Assembly (NCBI RefSeq): GCF_003732275.1
Contig: NZ_MOBM01000039.1
Coordinates: forward strand, 423,018 to 487,017
Direction of reading: 5' to 3'
Length of the DNA: 64,000 nt
Origin: Pseudomonas frederiksbergensis
Lineage (GTDB): Bacteria > Pseudomonadota > Gammaproteobacteria > Pseudomonadales > Pseudomonadaceae
Shown: piece after piece, positions 1 through 9,276 of the stretch
How positions within the stretch are numbered: the stretch's first letter is position 1
Layout of the letters: every line of letters starts with the position of its first letter
Program-made: the position numbers and the translations under genes
Notes under the pieces: model-generated
The model's database searches: none
The model's input: the letters and a program-made list of their open reading frames with translations, nothing else
Told to the model about the DNA's origin: nothing

Positions 1-359
1 GTGGCGCTGGTGTTGATGTAGTAGATATCGTCCCCGGCACCGCCTTCGAATGCTATCCCGCCCAACGCAACGGTGAAGCTGTCGTTGAATGCCGAACCGA
101 TGACCTTTTCAACGTTGACCAAGGTGTCACCCTCGGCGTCGCCGCCGATGCCGGCCAGCCCCGTACCCAGACGAATATCAACGTTCACCGCAGCGGCCGA
201 CGCCGAATAGTCCACGGTGTCAGTACCAGTGCCGCCATCCAGCTTGTCCGCACCGGCACTCCCTTTGATCACATCATTGCCACCCAAGGCATAGATCTCA
301 TCATCCCCACTGGTACCTGTCAGCGTATCCACGCCGTTTGTCCCGTTTATCACTGCCAT
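1..359 (-). CDS. RTX (hemolysin-type calcium-binding repeat) protein, N-terminal part
   Basis: Only the first 119 codons are in the window; the gene runs off the left edge. The minus-strand start at 359 (MAVINGTNGVDTLTG...) is preceded by AAGGAAG about nine bases upstream. The protein begins directly with glycine/aspartate-rich nonapeptide repeats (TSGDDEIYALGGNDVIKG) and continues with the VDYSASAAAVNVDI...GDTLVNVEKVIGS...ND block typical of calcium-binding RTX proteins. Such proteins bind Ca2+ in a beta-roll outside the cell and are usually exported by a type I system. There is no signal peptide, as expected for that route. The gene lies just downstream of a flagellar glycosyltransferase, where pseudomonads often carry fliC. 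Size, C-terminal secretion signal and function cannot be seen. Confidence 0.85.
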   Translation of the reverse strand, partial: MAVINGTNGVDTLTGTSGDDEIYALGGNDVIKGSAGADKLDGGTGTDTVDYSASAAAVNVDIRLGTGLAGIGGDAEGDTLVNVEKVIGSAFNDSFTVALGGIAFEGGAGDDIYYINTSA

Positions 360-409
360 TTCGACATCTTCCTTGCCATGTTGTTGAACCAGATACCTGC
401 CGCCACAAC

Positions 410-427
410 GACCTGCAAACGCAGGTC
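410..427 (-). other. Hairpin in the leader of the RTX gene
   Basis: GACCTGC and GCAGGTC form a perfect 7-bp stem with a 4-base loop, 51 bases upstream of the RTX start codon and downstream of the sigma28-like promoter. It could influence the mRNA leader; no function is shown. Confidence 0.4.
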
Positions 428-463
428 ACTGACGAATCTTTCAATGAACGAAGCCTTGGCGAT

Positions 464-491
464 TTATCGACACAAACGACACAAAGCTTGA
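464..491 (-). promoter_or_regulatory. Candidate FliA (sigma28) promoter for the RTX gene
   Basis: On the minus strand TCAAGCTT, a 12-base spacer and GTCGATAA resemble the FliA consensus (TCAAG/TAAAG ... GCCGATAA). The only clear -10 mismatch is the second position; the spacer is one base longer than the classical 11 counted from an 8-base -35. The predicted start of transcription is about 100 bases upstream of the RTX start codon. The site suggests late flagellar control of the RTX gene, but this is an inference. Confidence 0.5.
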
Positions 492-530
492 GCCCCCACC
501 GCAAAGCTTGTAACGCCCCCCCGATACAAA

Positions 531-556
531 CAAAACAGGCGGCCCAAGGCCGCCTG
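531..556 (-). terminator. Rho-independent terminator of the glycosyltransferase
   Basis: CAGGCGGCC-CAA-GGCCGCCTG is a perfect 9-bp stem with a 3-base loop. Read on the minus strand it is followed by TTTTGTTTG, and it lies 22 bases after the glycosyltransferase stop codon. It separates that gene from the RTX gene. Confidence 0.8.
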
Positions 557-577
557 CAGGTGTACATCCATGCTCGA

Positions 578-3500
578 TCAGTTTGGCAACCAGCCCTCGG
601 CCCAGTAGTTGAGGTTATTGCCCTTGAGCATGTAATCGCGCAGCACTTCCTCACGCAGTGCATCACCCATGCGATAGCTCGCATCAGGGTCGGACAGGTG
701 CATGCGGATTGCCTCAAGCCACTCCTCGGTGCTGTTGCTCACGACCTTGGTGCAGGGCAAATAGCCGCGATAGGCTTCAGTGTCGGTGCAAATCACCGGG
801 TAACCACAAGCGCCGTACTCCAACAGACGCAGGTTACTCTTGCAGTCGTTGAAGATATGGAACTCCAATGGTGCCAAGGCCAGGTCAAGGTTCAGGCTAG
901 CCAGTTTGGCCGGATAGGCCTCCAGGCCGATGCTGGGATGGAACTCATGGACAAACGGACGCAAAGCCGGTGGACACATGCCGAAGAACACCCATTCGAC
1001 TTCATTGGCAAGCAGGCGTACCACGTCCGCAATGATCGCCAGGTCTCCATCATGACTCGTCCCACCGCCCCAACCCACGCGAGGTTTGCGAGAGGTGCGG
1101 CGCTGACTGGTGAGCCCGACCCAGAGATGCGGCGCAAGCATGTTCGGGACCACCCGGATATCGTGATGCATGTCCCGCAAAGCGTCGGCCAAGGGCTGGG
1201 TCGAGACCACAACCCGATCACACAACCCTATGCCACGGCGTACTATTTTATCGACCCCGACCTCGGCCTTGCGCAGGTGCGCGTTTTTTTTCGGGACATC
1301 AATCACATAATCGTCAAGTTCAAAGATGCGCAAAGCGTGCGAACAGTTTTTGACTCGCTCAACCTCATCGACCGCATTCTGGCTATAGCGCCCCTGCAAC
1401 ACGATCACGTCGGGAGAGCACCGTTCAAGGTCAATGTCTGTCGGCGTGTGATAACTCAGGTGCCCCACCACGCGCCCGGCCGCCTCCAATTCACGGAACG
1501 GCTGGGCAACCCGGTAATGGCCCACTGCTGTGGTATTGATTGGAATCGCCAGAATCTTTGGCAAAAGCTGACGCGAGAACGGGTCCCAACCATCCTTGAA
1601 CCCCGGCTCCAGACTGAAGTTGCTGGCGCCCAGACTCAGATTGGGGTTGTAGGCCGGATCCCTGGCTATCACCGGTAACCATCGCTGGTAAAAACTTTTC
1701 TGCTCGGCCTGCAGCACCCTGGGAGCAGGATTGAAGGCAGCGGATGGAACCACTCGCATCAATTCGGCGTAGGGAGTCCACACCACCAGGTATCCGTTTT
1801 GCTTCACACGCAGGCAAAAGTCAGCGCCATTAAGTGTTTGCGCCAGATTTTGCTCGTCCAGGCCGTGCAGATCATCAAAAACCTTCTTGCGCACCAGCAG
1901 GCAATCGATGCTCACGGCACTGAAGTTCTGCACTGTCTGCTGGCGCTGCATGTAACCCGACGTGTTGAGTGGCTCGCCACGATTGGGAACACCAATGACA
2001 CCCCGCAACCCCAGCACCTGGGCCGTTCCCTCGATACGCCCTTGCGGACTTACCAGCCGACCGCCGACCACGCCGACTTCCGGACGCTGAGCGTGGTTGA
2101 GCAACTCGTCGAGCCAGTCAGGATTGACGACGATGCTGTAGGGACTGAGAAACAACAAATAGTCACCACGGGCGTGGCCGGCAGCGAAGTTCTGCACTGC
2201 CGCCAGATTGTCGCCATGATCACAGCGCAACACCCGAAGTTTGTCACTGCCCATTTGCTCCATGGCCGACAGCCAGTTGCAGGCATCAACAGCAGTGCTG
2301 CCATTGTCGACAATGAGAACTTCATAGCGTTGGCAGGCGGTTTTCTCCAACAGGCTTTCGACGCAACGCTCCAGGGAGCTCAGTTCATCACGGGCCGCAA
2401 TGACAATCGAGACCATGGCCGGCTCATCATGCAGGTAGTCCACACGATTGATCATCGGCTGGCTGCCAGGGCGAATCCGGTGCGGTGCGCCGAGCCGCTG
2501 CAGATGCGCGGCCAGCACGCGAGGGTTCTGCTCGATAATCTGCGGCTGCGTGAGCCACTGGGAGAGACGCAGAGCAGACTCCACGAGAATTTCAGCAATA
2601 TGCCCTATCGCATGCGGCCCGTTACTCTCCACCAGTCGCCAGACCAGATCATGCACACCCTGCTCGCCAAAACCGTGTTGCATGCCACCCAGTTCGATCA
2701 TCCGCTGCCGCTGCAGGGCCAGCACGCGGCCGACATAGGGATAGCTGCGCATCAGATCCAGGTTGAAGTCCGGCTTGAACACCGGCTCGACCGAGACGTC
2801 ATCCCGCAATCCGCCCTCGTCGCTGTAGAGGCAGCGCACGTCAGGTATTTCCACTATGCGCTCTGCCAGCAACAGTAAAGCCAGTTCATTCAAGCGATCA
2901 CCCGCGCGAACCAGATAGATCCAGTCTGCATTGTCCAACTGGGCCAACAGGCGATTGAACTGGGCAACCGGCTCATCATCCAGGCGCACATGGCGCACAC
3001 CGTCGCATGGCGCGTGCTGCAATTGGGACAGCACTACCACTTGCTCGGCGGCGTAGGTCTGATGACGAATGCTCTTGAGTGTCTCTTCCAGCGCCGGAAC
3101 ATCGCCGTCGCTGTCGAGAACAATCGGCACGATGCGCGGACGCCAGCTCCAACCCTGCAAACGGGCGTCGAGCAAACGTTGCTGGGCCGGTTTCAAACGA
3201 CGGCACGACAGCCATTCCCGGTACATGTCGGCAAAGCTGTCGCACTCGACGCCTACCCGGGTATGCACCATCGTTTGAATGAAGCCCAGTTGCCGGCCCA
3301 GCGCGGTTTCTTCCCAGGCATAGGCGTGCCCTTCAACCGCATCGGCCAGCGCCAGATAACGCACCCAACCCGGCGCAGGCGCCGGCTCACCACTGCGCAA
3401 GGCAAGCATTTGCTTGAGCCAGTCGAGCTCGGTCATTACCGCAGCCTTGACTGGCGCCTGGTTGCTTAGCCGCGCCGGATGCAAACGCTCAAGGCTCGAC

Positions 3501-4150
3501 ACCTGACTCACCACCACCAGATTGCCACGCCGTAGCAGACAGGCGAACAAGGCGAAGTCCAGACGAGCGATAAAACCTTCGCCTATCTGGGTCAGGGCCG
3601 GCAAATATTCCAGTGCATGCCGGGTTCGCAACAAGGCCCCGCTGAGGCCACTGAGAAAATTGACCAGACTGCTTTCCAGAATGCCCAGCAGATCCTCCCC
3701 CTTGAACAAGGTGACACCCGTGGAAAAACAGCAATTTTCCACACGGTCGGAAAGCAGGATGTAATCACCGTCGTAAAACTGCCGCTGGCCGATCACCAGG
3801 TTGACGTCGTCGTGGTCGATGAAGCCGACGATCTGCTGAGTGATGCATTCAGGGAGTAGCTGGTCGTCGTCGCACAGCAACTTCAGATAATCACCGCTGG
3901 CCTCTTGCGCGCAGGCCATGAGGTTGGCCTGAAAACCCAGGCGCTGCGGATTGCGCACATAGCGCAGGCGAATCGAGACAGGCACCTCACTGGCATCGAC
4001 GATCTCGCGGATCTCGTCACCACCACTGTCATCGCAGACGATCACTTCAAGATTGGCGTAGGTCTGATTGAGCGCGCTTTGCAGTGCCGTCTGGAAGAAC
4101 TGCGGATTGAAGGCAGGAATGGCAATGGTGACAAGAGGTGCTGGTTTCAC
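578..4150 (-). CDS. Large multidomain glycosyltransferase, probable flagellin glycosyltransferase
   Basis: This 1190-residue soluble protein has several glycosyltransferase modules. Residues 1-130 form a GT2 (GT-A) domain starting VTIAIPAFNPQFFQ with a DDD metal-binding motif in LCDDDQLLPE. Residues about 330-500 look like a second, degenerate GT2 domain. Residues about 570-830 form a third (MVSIVIAARDELSSLERCVE) in which the usual DXD position reads LSPYS. From about 880 to the end is a GT-B-like domain with GWGGGTSHDGD and a C-terminal nucleotide-sugar-binding-like part (NLRLLEYGACGYPVICT). Size and position after flgL match Fgt1 of P. syringae, which glycosylates flagellin. The symbol is left empty because orthology was not tested. 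O-antigen synthesis is an alternative role. Confidence 0.8.
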   Translation of the reverse strand: MKPAPLVTIAIPAFNPQFFQTALQSALNQTYANLEVIVCDDSGGDEIREIVDASEVPVSIRLRYVRNPQRLGFQANLMACAQEASGDYLKLLCDDDQLLPECITQQIVGFIDHDDVNLVIGQRQFYDGDYILLSDRVENCCFSTGVTLFKGEDLLGILESSLVNFLSGLSGALLRTRHALEYLPALTQIGEGFIARLDFALFACLLRRGNLVVVSQVSSLERLHPARLSNQAPVKAAVMTELDWLKQMLALRSGEPAPAPGWVRYLALADAVEGHAYAWEETALGRQLGFIQTMVHTRVGVECDSFADMYREWLSCRRLKPAQQRLLDARLQGWSWRPRIVPIVLDSDGDVPALEETLKSIRHQTYAAEQVVVLSQLQHAPCDGVRHVRLDDEPVAQFNRLLAQLDNADWIYLVRAGDRLNELALLLLAERIVEIPDVRCLYSDEGGLRDDVSVEPVFKPDFNLDLMRSYPYVGRVLALQRQRMIELGGMQHGFGEQGVHDLVWRLVESNGPHAIGHIAEILVESALRLSQWLTQPQIIEQNPRVLAAHLQRLGAPHRIRPGSQPMINRVDYLHDEPAMVSIVIAARDELSSLERCVESLLEKTACQRYEVLIVDNGSTAVDACNWLSAMEQMGSDKLRVLRCDHGDNLAAVQNFAAGHARGDYLLFLSPYSIVVNPDWLDELLNHAQRPEVGVVGGRLVSPQGRIEGTAQVLGLRGVIGVPNRGEPLNTSGYMQRQQTVQNFSAVSIDCLLVRKKVFDDLHGLDEQNLAQTLNGADFCLRVKQNGYLVVWTPYAELMRVVPSAAFNPAPRVLQAEQKSFYQRWLPVIARDPAYNPNLSLGASNFSLEPGFKDGWDPFSRQLLPKILAIPINTTAVGHYRVAQPFRELEAAGRVVGHLSYHTPTDIDLERCSPDVIVLQGRYSQNAVDEVERVKNCSHALRIFELDDYVIDVPKKNAHLRKAEVGVDKIVRRGIGLCDRVVVSTQPLADALRDMHHDIRVVPNMLAPHLWVGLTSQRRTSRKPRVGWGGGTSHDGDLAIIADVVRLLANEVEWVFFGMCPPALRPFVHEFHPSIGLEAYPAKLASLNLDLALAPLEFHIFNDCKSNLRLLEYGACGYPVICTDTEAYRGYLPCTKVVSNSTEEWLEAIRMHLSDPDASYRMGDALREEVLRDYMLKGNNLNYWAEGWLPN

Positions 4151-4243
4151 GGTGGGAGAACTCGCGAGCGGCGGGAGCTTACTTCAACGAAGTGAAACTC
4201 CCCGAACCGCTGAATAAAGACGGTTTGCACTCGGCAGTCGCAA

Positions 4244-4279
4244 GCCTTCGCGAGATCATCGCGAGATCATCGCGAAGGC
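4244..4279. repeat. Small inverted/direct repeat between flgL and the glycosyltransferase
   Basis: GCCTTCGCGA and TCGCGAAGGC form a 10-bp inverted repeat around two direct copies of CGCGAGATCAT. It may be a reduced REP-type element. It sits 7 bases after the flgL stop, so it could attenuate or terminate the flagellar transcript; there is no clear U-tract. Confidence 0.5.
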
Positions 4280-4285
4280 CCTGAC

Positions 4286-5854
4286 TCAGACTTTGTTGAA
4301 CAGCCCCAACTGAGCAATCTTGCTGAACGCCAGCTGCGAAGCTTGCAACATGGTCTGCTGCAGAGTCAGGCGGGTCATCACTTCAGCCGGATCGGAGTCG
4401 CGAATGGCCGATTGGGTCTGAGTGTTGGCGAGTGCCAGGCTCTGATTGATATCGGTCTGGGTATCCAATGACGCACCGCGACCACCTACAGAACTGATAC
4501 TCGAAGCAAGTTGATCCATACCGCTGGACAGGTTGCCGATACCGGCAGTGACTGCAGCGTTCATTTGTTGAATGGCAATCGGATTATTATTGGTTGGCGT
4601 CGACAGCGCTGTTTTCAGCTGGCTGACGGTGTCCAGAATGTTTTGGGTCTGGTGCGTGTTGACCGCCACCGAGAACTGATCGCCTGCACCCGGCGTACCG
4701 GCCACGGTGAACGAGACACCCGATGCTGTCGCGGTCGTACCGGCCATGGTACCGGTGGACACCGGTTTACTGTTGGCGGTCAATGGCGCGGCATAGAGTT
4801 CGAAGTTCGTGGCACTGGTGAACTTGAGAATCGCCCCGCCGCCCGGGAAGCTGGCGTGGTAGTCGGTGCTGTTGGTCACAGAGGCGCCTGTCACCAGTGC
4901 GGTCGACGGGTTGCCCGGGCTGCGCGAAGTGTTGAAGCTGTCCGGCTTGGCTGCCAGCGTGAAGCTGTGCCCGGTGATCACGGTCCCCGGAACATCCCCC
5001 GCTTGCAGGTTGATGTTCAACTTCAGATCAATGCCACGAAAACTGACAGTCTGTGTGGCCGCACCACTGGTGGAACTGAACACGCCGTTCTGACTGGCCT
5101 CGGCGGTGACATCATTACCTGACGAGTCAGTAATTTGCAGCTGCGTGCCGCTGACGAAATTCACGGTGTAAGGCTCGCCGCTGCGGAACTTGGCGTTGTA
5201 GGTGACATCGGATTCGACCTGACCGTTGGACAACACCACACGACCATCATCTACCGCAGGCGCGGTAAGCGTGGCCTGAGTCCGGGTGGTGTTGATCGCC
5301 TGCTGGAATACGTCCCAACCGGTGCTGTTGGTGGCCATCGACTGGGTATCGCCGATTGGCAGATCCAGCGTGACCTGATCACCGTTGTAGGTGTAGCTGC
5401 CATCGGTGTTGCGGGTGAACGGCACCACATCGCCCTTGGATCCGGCGAAGATGTACTTGCCGTTTTCATCCTTGGTGTTCATCAGGCTGAGCAGTTGTTC
5501 TTCGATCTGCCCCAGTTCGGAAGCGTTGGCCTGGCGGTCGGCATCGGTATAACCAGCGTTGCCAGCGCCCAGCGCCAGCTCTTTGGCACGCTGCAGCACG
5601 TTGCCGATACTGGTCATCACCGCTTCGGTCTGGCCGAGGGTGCCCTTGATGGTCGTCATGTTGGCCGAATACTGATCAAGCATCGAAGCCTGTTGACCCA
5701 ATTGCAGCAAACGCGAAGCGCCAACCGGATCATCGGCCGCGGTGTTGACGCGAACCAGGCTGCTGGCTTCTTCACTGCTCTTGACCACGTTGGAGAAATT
5801 CTTCTGATAGTTGGCAGCAGAGGACTCGTAAAACTGGGCGGTAGAAATGCGCAT
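4286..5854 (-). CDS. flgL: Flagellar hook-filament junction protein FlgL (HAP3)
   Basis: FlgL is the second junction protein between hook and filament and is exported by the flagellar type III system. The N-terminus (MRISTAQFYESSAANYQKNF) and C-terminus (LTLQQTMLQASQLAFSKIAQ) are the conserved coiled-coil D0/D1 parts of the flagellin superfamily. At 522 residues it is much longer than the enterobacterial protein (about 317); the extra length is a Ser/Thr/Gly-rich middle (about 150-420), as in other pseudomonads. AAGGAG lies 10 bases before the ATG. It follows flgK by 13 bases and is the last flg gene of the operon. Confidence 0.97.
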   Translation of the reverse strand: MRISTAQFYESSAANYQKNFSNVVKSSEEASSLVRVNTAADDPVGASRLLQLGQQASMLDQYSANMTTIKGTLGQTEAVMTSIGNVLQRAKELALGAGNAGYTDADRQANASELGQIEEQLLSLMNTKDENGKYIFAGSKGDVVPFTRNTDGSYTYNGDQVTLDLPIGDTQSMATNSTGWDVFQQAINTTRTQATLTAPAVDDGRVVLSNGQVESDVTYNAKFRSGEPYTVNFVSGTQLQITDSSGNDVTAEASQNGVFSSTSGAATQTVSFRGIDLKLNINLQAGDVPGTVITGHSFTLAAKPDSFNTSRSPGNPSTALVTGASVTNSTDYHASFPGGGAILKFTSATNFELYAAPLTANSKPVSTGTMAGTTATASGVSFTVAGTPGAGDQFSVAVNTHQTQNILDTVSQLKTALSTPTNNNPIAIQQMNAAVTAGIGNLSSGMDQLASSISSVGGRGASLDTQTDINQSLALANTQTQSAIRDSDPAEVMTRLTLQQTMLQASQLAFSKIAQLGLFNKV

Positions 5855-5867
5855 GGGCTACGACTCC

Positions 5868-7928
5868 TTAAAGACTATTGATCAGTGTGCTGAAGATTTC
5901 CTGCGCAGCCTTGATGATCTGCGAAGACGCGGTGTAGTACTGCTGGTACTTGACCAGGTTGCCGGTTTCCTCATCGAGGTCGACACCCGACAGCGAATCG
6001 CGAGCCCCCTTGGCGTTGGCCAGAATCGCTTCGGTAGCAGCGCTGTCGAGCTTGCCTTGGGCGGCTTTGGCACCAACACCCGAGACCAGTTTGCCGTAGG
6101 CGTCGTTCAGGGAAATACCGTTGCTGGCCGAACCGGTGTCCACAGTCTGCTTGGTCTGCAAGGCGGCCAGTGTGGTGCCGTTACGGTTGTCCAGCGAACC
6201 CGGCTGGCTGAGCGATACGTTGATCGCGGTGCCGTTGGCTGGCGAACCGGCCACGGTCATGTCAAACGACACAGTACGCTGCACGATGGGCGGTCCCGGA
6301 TCATTGATCGCGGCACCGCTGGCGTCGACCAGTGGAACGGTCAGGCTCAGCGTATTGTTCTGGCCGGGCACGATAGTGCCGCTGCTGAGTGCATTACCCT
6401 GGGCATCGAGCATTTGGTAAGTCTGAGTCGTACCACCGGCCGCACCAAATACGATTTTGACCGGCGTCGAAGTCTTCAGGCCGTTCTGGATCGTGGTGGT
6501 CGTCGCCGTGTCGTAGATATCGAACTTCGTGGTCAGGGTCGGTTGGCCGCTGGCTGGAATCGTCAGCGTGCCGCTACCGCCCGCAGCAATGGCCGCGCCC
6601 AACGGTGCCGCGATGGCCAGACGCTTGGAGTCGGTCATCTCGGTCTTGATGTTGGTCGCCGCGTTGCGGGTCGGGGTGATCTTGAAGGTGTCGCCGGCGG
6701 CGGCAGTACCACCGGTGAGCTTCATGGAGAAACCATCGATCACCGGTGGCGGTGTGGTCAGCGTGCTGAACGCGCCCATGGCGGTGCCTTCAGGCAGGCG
6801 CTGCACGGTATAGTTCGTGGCGCTGGTGAAGGTGACCTTGTAATCGTTGATGGTCAGCTTGCCGCTGTCCTCGATGCTCACGTCGAAGTTGCCTGAGCCG
6901 GCGCTGTTGCCGACTGTGGCGACGCTGCGCTGAGCCATTTGCGCGGCACTGTTGATGCTGTTGAACAGGTTCGAACCGAAGTCACCGTTCTTGTCGATGC
7001 CTTGGGCCTGAATGGTGTTCATCTGATCGGCGACGACCAGCGCCACGCGACCCAGCTCATTCATGGCCGGGTCCAGCACGGTGCTGCGATAACGCAGCAA
7101 GCCCCCCATCTCGCCACCGGTCACCACCGAAGTGATGTCGATGGTGCTCGAACCGCGATTGAGCTGAATGGCCGAACGCGACGGGTCGTCTTTGCTCGGC
7201 ACCACTTCCAGCTTGCTGGCGGTGCTGCCCATGACCAGCGGCTGACCGCTGCCCAGGTAAATATCGAGGTTACCGTCCCGCTCAATCACTTGCGCACCGG
7301 TGAAGGTGGACAGCTGACGTACAGTCTCGTTGCGTGCATCGAGCAAGTCGTTGGGCTGGCCGCCGGCGTTGGAAACTTCGGAGATCTTCTGGTTCAACTG
7401 GGCCACGGTGGCGGCCAATTTGTTGACCTGATCGGCCATGTCCGCCAGGTTGCCGTTGATGTTCGCGTTCTGCGTCGTCAACTGGCTGGAGATCGAGTTG
7501 AACCGGTTGCTCAGGGCTTGCGCATCGCTGAGCAGCAGTTGGCGGGAAGCATCGTCGCCCGGTTTGGCGTTGACGTTCTGTACCGAGGCGAAGAACTTGG
7601 TCAGGGCGCCATTGAGGCCAGTGCCACTGTCCGACAGCAACGCATCGAGCGGGCTGATCTGCCCGGCGTAGGCCGCCGAATCGCTGTTGAGCGAAGTGGT
7701 GGTTTGCAGCTGCGCATCGAGGTAGCTGTTGTACACCCGACGCACATCGGCGAGGGTCGTACCGGTGCCGATGTAGACATTGCCGAACTGATTCGAGGCC
7801 TTGGTGCCCTGCACGGTTTGCTGGCGTGAGTACCCGGAGGTGTCGGCGTTGGCAATGTTATTGCCGGTAGTCATCAGCGCGGTTTGGCTAGAGGATAAAC
7901 CCGACATCCCGATATTGAGCAAACTCAT
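5868..7928 (-). CDS. flgK: Flagellar hook-associated protein FlgK (HAP1)
   Basis: FlgK is the first hook-filament junction protein. It begins MSLLNIGMSGLSSSQTALMT with the NNIANADTSGYSRQ rod/hook/junction signature at about residues 23-36, and ends in the conserved D0 helix (YYTASSQIIKAAQEIFSTL). The 686-residue length exceeds the E. coli protein (547) because of an enlarged, Thr/Ala-rich central domain. It is the gene between flgJ (23 bases upstream) and flgL (13 bases downstream) in one operon. Confidence 0.97.
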   Translation of the reverse strand: MSLLNIGMSGLSSSQTALMTTGNNIANADTSGYSRQQTVQGTKASNQFGNVYIGTGTTLADVRRVYNSYLDAQLQTTTSLNSDSAAYAGQISPLDALLSDSGTGLNGALTKFFASVQNVNAKPGDDASRQLLLSDAQALSNRFNSISSQLTTQNANINGNLADMADQVNKLAATVAQLNQKISEVSNAGGQPNDLLDARNETVRQLSTFTGAQVIERDGNLDIYLGSGQPLVMGSTASKLEVVPSKDDPSRSAIQLNRGSSTIDITSVVTGGEMGGLLRYRSTVLDPAMNELGRVALVVADQMNTIQAQGIDKNGDFGSNLFNSINSAAQMAQRSVATVGNSAGSGNFDVSIEDSGKLTINDYKVTFTSATNYTVQRLPEGTAMGAFSTLTTPPPVIDGFSMKLTGGTAAAGDTFKITPTRNAATNIKTEMTDSKRLAIAAPLGAAIAAGGSGTLTIPASGQPTLTTKFDIYDTATTTTIQNGLKTSTPVKIVFGAAGGTTQTYQMLDAQGNALSSGTIVPGQNNTLSLTVPLVDASGAAINDPGPPIVQRTVSFDMTVAGSPANGTAINVSLSQPGSLDNRNGTTLAALQTKQTVDTGSASNGISLNDAYGKLVSGVGAKAAQGKLDSAATEAILANAKGARDSLSGVDLDEETGNLVKYQQYYTASSQIIKAAQEIFSTLINSL

Positions 7929-7951
7929 GGTTCAAACCTTATACCTTGTGC

Positions 7952-9265
7952 CTATAAAGGCGTGGTGGAAGCGCCCGCCGCAGCGTAGTTTTGGTAACTC
8001 GTCATCTGCTTGGCTATCTGCGAAATCTTGCTTGCGTAATCCGGGTCGGTTGCATACCCGGCTTTTTGCAACTCGCGTACAAACTGTTCTGGGTTATCGG
8101 CCGACTTCAGCACATCTTGATAGCGATTATTGCTTTGCAGCAGCGTCACAAGGTCATGGAAGCTGTCCTTGTAAGAGCCGTAGGAACGGAACTCGGCCGT
8201 CTCCTTGACCATCTCGCCATTTCTGAATTCACTGGTGATCGCCCGGGCCGAATCACCCTTCCAGTTACTGCTGGCCTTGATACCGAACAGGTTGTGGCTG
8301 CTGCTGCCATCCTGGGCACGCATGACCGATTTACCCCAACCGGTTTCCAGGGCTGCCTGGGCCACCAGATAACGTGGATCGACACCGATGCGTTCGGCAG
8401 CCTCTTTGGCCATCGGCAGCATGGTGTTGACGAATTCGTCGGCGGAACTGAAGGCTTTCTTCGCCGGTGCCAGGGGTATTTGAGCCATGGCACGGCCATA
8501 AATCTGCAGGCGCCCGCTGGAGGTCGTATCCGTTTGCGAAGCCAGCCAATCGCCGTTGTACAGGGGGCCGGAACCAGCCTTGGTGCTCTGCGGCAACGGG
8601 ATGTTGTTCTGCGCCTTTGTGGCAGTCGCTGTTGTGGCGGTCGTTGCCGGGGTCAATGCCGACGGCACCAGCCCGGCGAGCAAACGATCGGCCAGTTTCG
8701 GTGGCAACGCCAGGCGCCGCTGATTGATCAGCGCCATGTCATTGCGATGAGCGCCCTCGCCCGCGCTGGTCGGCGTCTTCACCGAGCGCGAAGCCCACAA
8801 CGGACGTTCACCATTGAGACGCGACAGCGGCCCGTGGGTGGCGACCGTACCCGCGGCAATCGGTGTTTCCACGGCGGCTTTCGCGGCAGCCTGCTTGGCG
8901 GCAGACGCTGCCGCAGCCTCACCCGGCGCCATTGGCTTGTTCTTCGACATCTGGCGCATCAGTACGTCCGCCAGGCCAATACCGCCGCCTTCGCGGGACA
9001 TGGAAACGGCCAACTGCTGGTCGTACATTTCCTGGTATTGCTTGGCCGCCGGCGTGTTGAGGGGATTGTCCTGGCCTAGAGCTTCGGTGGCCGAGCGCAT
9101 GGACTTGAGCATTTCACCAAGGAACAGCGACTCGAATTCCTGCGCCACTTTGCGCATGTTCGCATCGCTGTTCTTGTCGCCGACCTTGAGCTGGTTCAGA
9201 CGGTTCAGGTCCGAATAGGAACCTGAGTCGCTGCTGCTGACCAGACCGCTTTTGCGCATATCCAT
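7952..9265 (-). CDS. flgJ: Flagellar rod-cap protein / peptidoglycan hydrolase FlgJ
   Basis: FlgJ caps the growing rod and opens the peptidoglycan in the periplasm. Residues 30-115 form the rod-binding domain (VAQEFESLFLGEMLKSMRS). An Ala/Thr/Lys-rich linker follows, and residues about 275-430 form the glucosaminidase (GH73) domain with the probable catalytic Glu in AQAALETGWGKS. The 437-residue length includes a longer linker than in enterobacteria (about 313 residues). The ATG at 9265 has GAGGA nine bases upstream; a second in-frame ATG two codons later is possible. It lies 11 bases after flgI. Confidence 0.96.
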   Translation of the reverse strand: MDMRKSGLVSSSDSGSYSDLNRLNQLKVGDKNSDANMRKVAQEFESLFLGEMLKSMRSATEALGQDNPLNTPAAKQYQEMYDQQLAVSMSREGGGIGLADVLMRQMSKNKPMAPGEAAAASAAKQAAAKAAVETPIAAGTVATHGPLSRLNGERPLWASRSVKTPTSAGEGAHRNDMALINQRRLALPPKLADRLLAGLVPSALTPATTATTATATKAQNNIPLPQSTKAGSGPLYNGDWLASQTDTTSSGRLQIYGRAMAQIPLAPAKKAFSSADEFVNTMLPMAKEAAERIGVDPRYLVAQAALETGWGKSVMRAQDGSSSHNLFGIKASSNWKGDSARAITSEFRNGEMVKETAEFRSYGSYKDSFHDLVTLLQSNNRYQDVLKSADNPEQFVRELQKAGYATDPDYASKISQIAKQMTSYQNYAAAGASTTPL

Positions 9266-9276
9266 GGTCGCCGTCC

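Noticed and set aside
338..1678. 446-codon plus-strand ORF opposite the glycosyltransferase
   Set aside because: It is an antisense shadow of the glycosyltransferase and intergenic DNA, with no domain-like sequence or ribosome binding site.
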